5,999 nucleotides of DNA from Pseudomonadota bacterium (GTDB lineage: Bacteria > Myxococcota_A > Polyangia > Polyangiales > Polyangiaceae), in contig QGUH01000263.1 of the NCBI GenBank assembly GCA_003242355.1, positions 1 to 5,999 of the forward strand, written 5' to 3'. Position 1 is the first letter of the stretch. The number at the start of each line of letters is the position of its first letter. The notes beneath the pieces were generated by a model that worked only from the letters and a program-made list of their open reading frames with translations, made no database searches and had not been told where the DNA came from. Made by a program: the position numbers and the translations under genes. Below, piece after piece: positions 1-4,652 of the stretch.

Positions 1-1187
1 GCATAGGGGTGTTGTAGCGGTTCCGTGGGTTCGGGATTTGTATAAGGGGCAGGGGGGATCCCGCCCCGGGCGGGCGGGATTGGTGCCACGAGCGTGATGG
101 CTGCCAGGCTACGCCGTGCCAGCTGGATTTCGCCGATCCGCGTGGCCAGAGCGCCTGCGACCAGAGCGAGCCACGACCACACCGCGAGCAAGGCGCGCTC
201 GCCATGGTGGGTCGGCGCGCCGCCGAGCAGATCGCCGAGCACGGCGAGGAGCACGATCGCCACGAGCACGCTGCCACTCTTGGTGAGCGCGCGGCGCTCG
301 CGCGCGAGCAGTCCGCGCGGCGCGACGAGGAACAACCCGAGCGTGCCGAGAACGAGCTCCGGCTCGCTCGTGACGAAGGCGCGTGGCGTGCGGATCAGCC
401 GTTCGAGCCACGGATCGTCGGGACCGAGCGCGGCACGGTAGCTCGCGACGCGTTCGACGAAGAAGAGCGCATCGCCGTGTCGAACGATTCCATGCAGGAG
501 CCAGGCGGCGGGGAATGCGAGCGCGAGGCCCGTCGCGGCGACGAGGCGCGGGTCGCGGCTTCGCAGAGCGTCCCATCCGGTGATCGCCGCGAAGGCGGCG
601 GCCGCGGCCCAGGGCTCGTAGCGTGCCGCGCTCGCGGCGCCGAGCGCGAGCGCACCGAGCAGGCGCATCCGGGCATCGGAGGCCACGGTGGCGGCGCCGA
701 AGAGCGTGAGTGCCGCCGTGGGAGCTTCCGGGACGGTGGCGGCGCCGAGGTAGGCCGAGTACGGAAACACGGCAGCGAGGGTGGCGCCGACGACCGCCGC
801 ACGCCGTGACAGGTCGAGCAGTCGTGCCGCAGCCCACACGAGCCCGGCCGCGAGCACGCCGAGGACGAAGGCGCAGGCGCGTGCCACGCCGAGGTCGCTG
901 CCGAATACGGCGAGCGCGCCGCCATAGATCCAGAACGGCAGAGGGAGCCAGCTGGTTCCGGTTGGGTCGAGCGCGGGCGCGTCGGCAAAACGGAGCGCGG
1001 TGACGACGCGCGCATAGTCGTCGTCGCTGATCGCCGTGAAGCCACCGGCGAGCACGGCGGCCGTGGTGAGCGCCTTGACCGCCACCACGGCGGCCGCGTC
1101 GCGAACGACGGCGCTCGACGGCGTTCGCGCTCCCTCGTCGACCGATTCGTGGCGCTCGTCGTGCGTCGCCGCATCCTGGGGGCTCAC
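1..1187 (-). CDS. GT-C-like (PMT/ArnT family) membrane glycosyltransferase, C-terminus off the window
   Basis: The frame stays open from within secG to the left edge, giving 395 residues from a GTG at 1187. About nine or ten hydrophobic segments are visible, for example residues 31-53, 101-122, 129-150, 215-235, 277-293, 305-323 and 331-350. After the first segment comes ISDDDYARV (residues 53-61), which resembles the acidic motif in the first extracytoplasmic loop of GT-C enzymes of the GT39/ArnT type. It is followed by GTSWLPLPFWIYGG (77-90) and by FPYSAYLGAATVPEAP (141-156), both arranged as in that superfamily. Known members transfer sugars from polyprenyl-phosphate donors on the outer face of the inner membrane. 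The donor and acceptor here cannot be told. The start is uncertain: GTG 1256, one base after the secG stop, would add 23 residues with no hydrophobic segment. Codon use becomes less GC-rich at third positions over the last 20 or so codons. Family assignment is moderate; the coding call is firmer. Confidence 0.62.
   Translation of the reverse strand, partial: MSPQDAATHDERHESVDEGARTPSSAVVRDAAAVVAVKALTTAAVLAGGFTAISDDDYARVVTALRFADAPALDPTGTSWLPLPFWIYGGALAVFGSDLGVARACAFVLGVLAAGLVWAAARLLDLSRRAAVVGATLAAVFPYSAYLGAATVPEAPTAALTLFGAATVASDARMRLLGALALGAASAARYEPWAAAAAFAAITGWDALRSRDPRLVAATGLALAFPAAWLLHGIVRHGDALFFVERVASYRAALGPDDPWLERLIRTPRAFVTSEPELVLGTLGLFLVAPRGLLARERRALTKSGSVLVAIVLLAVLGDLLGGAPTHHGERALLAVWSWLALVAGALATRIGEIQLARRSLAAITLVAPIPPARGGIPPAPYTNPEPTEPLQHPY
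58..80. repeat. Perfect GC-rich inverted repeat
   Basis: ATCCCGCCC at 58-66 and GGGCGGGAT at 72-80 form a perfect 9-bp inverted repeat with a 5-nt loop. It lies inside the open frame of the membrane protein. Neither side carries a T-tract, so it is not a typical intrinsic terminator. It could be a codon-level coincidence in GC-rich DNA. Confidence 0.35.
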
Positions 1188-1199
1188 CGAGGAGCCCCC
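1178..1199 (-). promoter_or_regulatory. Perfect 8-bp hairpin downstream of secG, overlapping a candidate GTG start
   Basis: Read on the minus strand, GGGGGCTC (1199-1192), a CTCGGT loop and GAGCCCCC (1185-1178) make a perfect stem of mostly G-C pairs. It lies 58 nt after the secG stop codon. The GTG proposed as start of the next gene (1187-1185) falls at the loop/stem junction, so the fold could hide that start or slow ribosomes. No T-tract follows on the minus strand, so Rho-independent termination is unlikely; a 3'-end-stabilising or translational role is possible. The structure is directly visible; its function is inferred. Confidence 0.4.
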
Positions 1200-1257
1200 G
1201 CGGTGTGCGGCATCTCTACTGCGAACCGCCCCCCTCCCGGCGGGTCGGGCGCTCACC

Positions 1258-1608
1258 TCACTTCGGCGCGGGCCCTGCCGTCGCTGCCGGCGCCGCGGGC
1301 CCGGCGGGTTGCGGCAGGCGATCGCGCGTTTCGACCGCGCGCCCCGAGCGCTCCTGCAAGGACTCGTCCGCGGACGAGGAGAGATACGCGAGCGTCATGC
1401 TCGTCGCGAAGAACACGGCAGCGGTCGCCCAGGTCGTCTTCGTGAGAAAGTTCCCCGCGCCGCGTCCGCCGAAGACCTGCTGCGCGCCGGCGCCAGACAG
1501 AGCGCCGAGGCCGCCGCTTCGTCCCGGCTGGATGAGGACGACGAGCATCAGGAACAGGCACGCGATCACGTGAATGACCGTGAGCGGCGTATGGATGATT
1601 TCGACCAT
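1258..1608 (-). CDS. secG: Preprotein translocase subunit SecG
   Basis: This 116-residue protein is the small accessory subunit of the SecYEG channel in the inner membrane, where it assists SecA-driven export. Two membrane segments are visible, at about residues 6-27 and 56-77. The loop between them carries the family signature: LIQPGRSGGLGALSGAG (25-41), then QQVFGGRGAGNFLTKTTW (43-60). The C-terminal tail (about 98-116) is rich in Pro and Ala and probably disordered, a common variable tail in SecG. The ATG at 1608 is preceded by GGAG with 8-nt spacing, which supports this start. The gene begins 18 nt after tpiA; tpiA-secG is a widespread bacterial arrangement and suggests co-transcription. 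Nothing is missing from the core. Confidence 0.95.
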   Translation of the reverse strand: MVEIIHTPLTVIHVIACLFLMLVVLIQPGRSGGLGALSGAGAQQVFGGRGAGNFLTKTTWATAAVFFATSMTLAYLSSSADESLQERSGRAVETRDRLPQPAGPAAPAATAGPAPK

Positions 1609-1616
1609 GGCGAGCG

Positions 1617-1620
1617 CTCC
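1617..1620 (-). promoter_or_regulatory. Ribosome binding site of secG
   Basis: GGAG lies 8 nt before the secG ATG, in the 18-nt gap after tpiA. It is the clearest Shine-Dalgarno match to a confirmed start in the window; accA, the pgk homologue and tpiA have weak or no obvious matches. Confidence 0.6.
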
Positions 1621-1626
1621 AAAGAG

Positions 1627-2388
1627 TCAGCGTTCGGGCGCGGCTTGCGCGATGCGCGCGAAACCGGCGGCATCCAGGGACGCACCGCCCACGAGGGCGC
1701 CGTCCACGTTCGGCATGCCGAGCAGGCCCGCGGCATTGTCCGCCTTCACGCTCCCTCCGTACAAGATGCGGGTGGCATCGGCAAGCTCAGCGGAAAATTC
1801 GGCGAGCCGCTTGCGGATTGCGGCATGGACCTCCTCGGCCTGCTCGGGCCCTGCGACCTTGCCCGTGCCGATGGCCCAAACCGGCTCGTAGGCGATCACG
1901 CCGACCCCGGGACGGCTGGCGAGCTCGTCGCGGATGGCGTCGAGCTGACGGAAGACCACCTCGAGGGTCCGATTGGCCTCGCGCTCCTCGAGCGTCTCTC
2001 CGATGCAGGCGATGGGGCGCAGGCCCGCCGCGAGCGCGGCGCGCACCTTCTCGCGAACGAACTCGTCCGTTTCTCCGAAATACTGGCGCCGCTCGCTGTG
2101 GCCGAGGATGACCCAGCGCGCTCCGGATTCGAGCAGCATCGGCGCGCTCACCTCGCCGGTGTAGGCGCCCGAGTCCTTGGGATAGAGGTTCTGGGCGCTC
2201 ACCTCGACGTGCGTGCCTTCGAGCTCCTGGGCCACGGCAGCGAGCGCCGTGAACGGGGGCGCCACGACGATCTCGACGCGTCCCGCGAGCTCCTTCGTGC
2301 CTTCCGCCACTCCGCGCGCGAGCTCGAGCCCGCTCGCGCCACCAGCGTTCATCTTCCAGTTTCCGGCAATCAAGTACTTTCGTTTCAC
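1627..2388 (-). CDS. tpiA: Triosephosphate isomerase
   Basis: This 253-residue cytoplasmic enzyme interconverts dihydroxyacetone phosphate and glyceraldehyde 3-phosphate in glycolysis and gluconeogenesis. The length fits the family. Active-site elements are all present: AGNWKMN (residues 8-14) with Asn10 and Lys12; ILGHSERR (94-101) with the electrophilic His97; and AYEPVWAIGTGK (166-177) with the catalytic base Glu168 and the mobile loop 6. The phosphate-binding segments YGGSVKADN (210-218) and GALVGGASLD (230-239) follow. The start codon is GTG at 2388, and its last two bases plus the next A form the TGA stop of the upstream pgk homologue. No strong Shine-Dalgarno is seen, so translation is probably coupled to that gene. 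By every residue I can check it should be active, in contrast to its upstream neighbour. Confidence 0.97.
   Translation of the reverse strand: MKRKYLIAGNWKMNAGGASGLELARGVAEGTKELAGRVEIVVAPPFTALAAVAQELEGTHVEVSAQNLYPKDSGAYTGEVSAPMLLESGARWVILGHSERRQYFGETDEFVREKVRAALAAGLRPIACIGETLEEREANRTLEVVFRQLDAIRDELASRPGVGVIAYEPVWAIGTGKVAGPEQAEEVHAAIRKRLAEFSAELADATRILYGGSVKADNAAGLLGMPNVDGALVGGASLDAAGFARIAQAAPER
2385..2388 (-). promoter_or_regulatory. GTGA stop/start overlap coupling the pgk homologue to tpiA
   Basis: The tpiA GTG start (2388-2386) and the upstream TGA stop (2387-2385) share bases. Overlaps of this type usually mean that ribosomes finishing the first gene re-initiate on the second. Coupling is inferred from the arrangement. 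Confidence 0.65.
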
Positions 2389-3590
2389 GATGCACCCACA
2401 CGCAAGGCCTCGAGCCCTGCGAGCGGGCGACCCTCGATGAATTCGAGACTCGCGCGACCGCCGCTCGAGACGTGACCGATCCGATCCAAGAGCGTCTCGT
2501 CTCGCCGCTCGAGCAGCGAGGCCAGGCGCTCGTCGAGCACCACCCGAAATGCCTCGGTGGTGCAGAGGGCACGCGCGAACGCGAGCGTGCCCGAAGCGAA
2601 GGGCTCACGATGCGCGGCGCCGAGCTCGCCTGCGAAGAGCACCGTGCGCGCGCGCGCCGCCGCTTCGGCGAAGCGACGAACCGTGGTCTCGCCCACGTCG
2701 AGCACCATGTGGCCGTCGGGCACGGCACCGACCGAAACGGCGAATCCCGTCGGCGCGCTCTCCGATTCCGCGACGACGACGTCGCTCGGCAAGAGCACCT
2801 CGGTTCGCAGGTCCCGCGCCCGTTCGAGCGCCGCGCGCGCGCGCGCGAGCAGATCGGCGTCGAGGCGCGTCGCCTTCAAGGCGTGCCCGCGCGCAGCGAG
2901 CAGCGTGTTCGCGAGCACGCCGCCGCACGCGAGCGTCGTGCAGCGGCCGAGCAGCGACTCGAACAGCTCGAGCGCCTCGCGGGCCCGGCCGCCGCCGAGC
3001 ACGCCGAGGTAGGGGCGTTCCGGCGCGGTGCGCAGCCGATCGAGCGCGCGCAGCTCCGCTTCGAACGCCAGCCCCATGCCGCGCTCGTGCACGAGTCGTG
3101 GCAGCGCGTCGATGGAGCTCGTGCGGCGGTGGGAGGCGGCGAACGCGTCGTTCACGTACACGTCGGTGAGCGCCGCGAGCCGCGCGGCGACGGCCGAGTC
3201 GTTCTCCGCTTCCCCGGGCTCGAAGCCCAGGTTTTCGAGCAGGCAGAGCTGCCCCGGGCGCAAGTCCTGCACGATCTTGCGGGCCGCATCCCCGAGGGCT
3301 TCGTCGGGCAGGTACACGTCCGTGCCGAGCAGCTCGGAGAGCCGCGCCCCGACGGGCTCGAGGCCGAGCTCGGTGCGCACGCGCCCTTTGGGGCGACCGA
3401 GCTCGGTGCCCACGATGAGGCGCCCGCCTCGCTCGAGCACGCGCTTCAAGGTGGGTACCGCGGCGCGCAGGCGCGTCTCGTCGACGATGCGTCCGCGCTC
3501 GAGCGGCACGTCGAGATCGGCGCGCACGAACGTCCGCCGCCCTTCGATGGGCAGCTCTTCCAGCGTTCGGAGCCCGTCGAACGTACTCAT
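2385..3590 (-). CDS. Phosphoglycerate kinase homologue with degenerate active site (probable pseudoenzyme)
   Basis: This 401-residue protein has the length and motif order of phosphoglycerate kinase, which interconverts 1,3-bisphosphoglycerate/ADP and 3-phosphoglycerate/ATP. Fold markers are clear: FVRADLDVPL (21-30), DETRLRA (37-43), LGRPKG (64-69), YVNDAFAASHRR (145-156), GGVLANT (223-229), HVSSGG (373-378) and FIEGRPLAGLEAL (384-396). Many functional residues differ from the consensus: Asn to Asp27; the SHLGR His to Glu63; the ENLRF Arg to Gly122; GAKVSDK to GRAREA (201-206), which loses the second Lys; WNGPMGVFE to FAGELGAAH (319-327); and the GGGD nucleotide loop to VVLD (350-353). Arg23, Asp25, Arg40, Arg66 and Arg155 remain. 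The frame is intact and GC3-rich, so this is not a decaying gene. I infer lost or altered PGK activity; a true pgk would have to lie elsewhere. Gene position, 18 nt after accA and coupled to tpiA, suggests descent from the operon's original pgk. Confidence 0.88.
   Translation of the reverse strand: MSTFDGLRTLEELPIEGRRTFVRADLDVPLERGRIVDETRLRAAVPTLKRVLERGGRLIVGTELGRPKGRVRTELGLEPVGARLSELLGTDVYLPDEALGDAARKIVQDLRPGQLCLLENLGFEPGEAENDSAVAARLAALTDVYVNDAFAASHRRTSSIDALPRLVHERGMGLAFEAELRALDRLRTAPERPYLGVLGGGRAREALELFESLLGRCTTLACGGVLANTLLAARGHALKATRLDADLLARARAALERARDLRTEVLLPSDVVVAESESAPTGFAVSVGAVPDGHMVLDVGETTVRRFAEAAARARTVLFAGELGAAHREPFASGTLAFARALCTTEAFRVVLDERLASLLERRDETLLDRIGHVSSGGRASLEFIEGRPLAGLEALRVGAS
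3364..3409. repeat. 13-bp direct repeat pair inside the pgk homologue
   Basis: CCGAGCTCGGTGC occurs at 3364-3376 and again at 3397-3409, exactly 33 bp (11 codons) apart. Each copy contains the 10-bp palindrome CCGAGCTCGG. Both copies encode Thr-Glu-Leu-Gly, giving GTELGRPKG and RTELGLEP. The left-hand protein copy is where the family normally has SHLGR. Confidence 0.6.
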
Positions 3591-3608
3591 GGTCGGGCCA
3601 ACCGGGGC

Positions 3609-4559
3609 TCAGGCAACGAACGCGCCGAGGCGACGGAAGCGACGGTAGCGATCTTCGCGGAGCTCGTCGGGCGAGAGCGGCAGAAGCTCCCGCAGCTCCG
3701 CCCAAATCGCGCGATCCAGACGGCGTGCCGCGTCGTCGTGATCTTGATGCGCCCCGCCCGGCGGCTCTTCCACGATGCGGTCGACGATGCCGAGCTCGAG
3801 CAGGTGCGGGGCCGTGATCTTCAGGCGCTCCGCGGCTTCGGGAGCGTAGTCGGGGCTCTTCCAGAGAATGGCGGCGCACCCCTCGGGAGAGATCACCGAG
3901 TAGTAGCTGAACTCGAGCACGAGCACGCGATTGGCCACGCCGAGCGCCAGAGCGCCGCCCGAGCCGCCTTCGCCGATGATCGTGGTCACGATCGGAACGC
4001 CGACGCGCGACATCACCTCGAGCGCGACGCCGATGGCTTCGCTCTGACCGCGTTCTTCGGCCCCGATTCCGGGGAACGCGCCCATCGTGTCGATGAAGGT
4101 GATGATCGGCAACCCGAAGCGGTCGGCGAGCTCGTAGAGCCGCACCGCCTTGCGATACCCCTCGGGGTTGGGCATCCCGAAGTTGCGTTGCAGGTTCTCC
4201 TTCGTCGTGCGCCCCTTCTGGTGGCCGACCACGACGACGCTCTGCCCGTGGTAGCTCGCGAGCCCGCCCACGATCGCCGGATCGTCCGCGAAGCGCCGAT
4301 CCCCGTGCAGCTCGATGAAGTCCGTGAACATGCGCTCGATGTAGTTGAGCGTGTAGGGACGATTCGGGTGCCGCGAGAGCTGCACCTTCTGCATCGGGCT
4401 CAGCTTGCTGAACACCTCGCGCGCGAGCTTGGCGGCCTTCTCCTCGAGGCGTTTGAGCTCGCCGCCGAAGCGATCGTCCGCGCTCGCCAGCTCTCGGAGC
4501 TCCCGGACGCGCGTGACGAGCTCGACCACCGGGCGTTCGAAGGCGAGGACGTGGGCCAT
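3609..4559 (-). CDS. accA: Acetyl-CoA carboxylase carboxyltransferase subunit alpha
   Basis: AccA (316 residues, close to the usual ~319) forms with AccD the cytoplasmic carboxyltransferase that moves CO2 from biotin on AccB to acetyl-CoA, making malonyl-CoA for fatty acid synthesis. The N-terminal AFERPVVELVTRVREL (6-21) matches the family start and supports the ATG at 4559. Then come RHPNRPYTLNYI (63-74), ELHGDRRFADDPAIVGGLA (83-101), GHQKGRTTKENLQRNFGMP (112-130), PGIGAEERGQSEAI (163-176), IGEGGSGGALALGV (195-208) and SVISPEGCAAILWK (221-234). The Gly-rich oxyanion segments of the crotonase-like fold are intact. One deviation is DTMGAFPG (157-164), where most members have DTPGAYPG. No accD is in the window. 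No clear Shine-Dalgarno precedes the start. It appears to lead the accA-pgk-tpiA-secG unit. Confidence 0.96.
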   Translation of the reverse strand: MAHVLAFERPVVELVTRVRELRELASADDRFGGELKRLEEKAAKLAREVFSKLSPMQKVQLSRHPNRPYTLNYIERMFTDFIELHGDRRFADDPAIVGGLASYHGQSVVVVGHQKGRTTKENLQRNFGMPNPEGYRKAVRLYELADRFGLPIITFIDTMGAFPGIGAEERGQSEAIGVALEVMSRVGVPIVTTIIGEGGSGGALALGVANRVLVLEFSYYSVISPEGCAAILWKSPDYAPEAAERLKITAPHLLELGIVDRIVEEPPGGAHQDHDDAARRLDRAIWAELRELLPLSPDELREDRYRRFRRLGAFVA

Positions 4560-4588
4560 GTGCGGCGGACTTTGACGGAAAGGAGCAC

Positions 4589-4614
4589 CGAAGTCGAGCC
4601 TTCGGGCTGCTTCG
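4589..4614 (-). terminator. Imperfect hairpin between the cyclase gene and accA
   Basis: In the 93-nt gap, outer arms CGAAG/CTTCG (5 bp) flank a small asymmetric internal loop and an inner AGCC/GGCT stem. The minus-strand transcript would have a CGAA tetraloop. Only a short pyrimidine run (CTCCTTTCC) follows on the minus strand, so it is a weak candidate for an intrinsic terminator; an attenuator or processing site in the accA leader is equally possible. No convincing promoter for accA is recognisable in this gap. Confidence 0.3.
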
Positions 4615-4652
4615 TGCCGCGTCGCGTCGTGGCACCCCCGCCGAACGCGCCG

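Noticed and set aside
204..809. A 201-codon plus-strand frame rich in Glu, Arg and Gly
   Set aside because: It is antisense to the membrane protein, with composition typical of the complement of GC-rich coding DNA and no recognisable domain.
395..1174. Two minus-strand frames (109-837 and 395-1174) that could be taken as the left-end gene
   Set aside because: Both are Arg/Pro/Ser-rich without membrane segments or motifs. The third minus-strand frame over the same bases gives a coherent polytopic membrane protein.
1178..1260. A tRNA gene after secG, as occurs in some bacteria
   Set aside because: The hairpin here lacks the cloverleaf arms, T-loop sequence and acceptor stem of a tRNA.
1036..2475. 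A 479-codon open frame on the plus strand
   Set aside because: It is antisense to secG and tpiA and shows no domain pattern; long antisense frames are expected opposite GC3-rich genes.
4572..4585. TTGACG and AGGAG on the plus strand, resembling a -35 box and a ribosome site
   Set aside because: No -10 element follows at suitable spacing, and no supportable plus-strand gene lies downstream; accA occupies the other strand.
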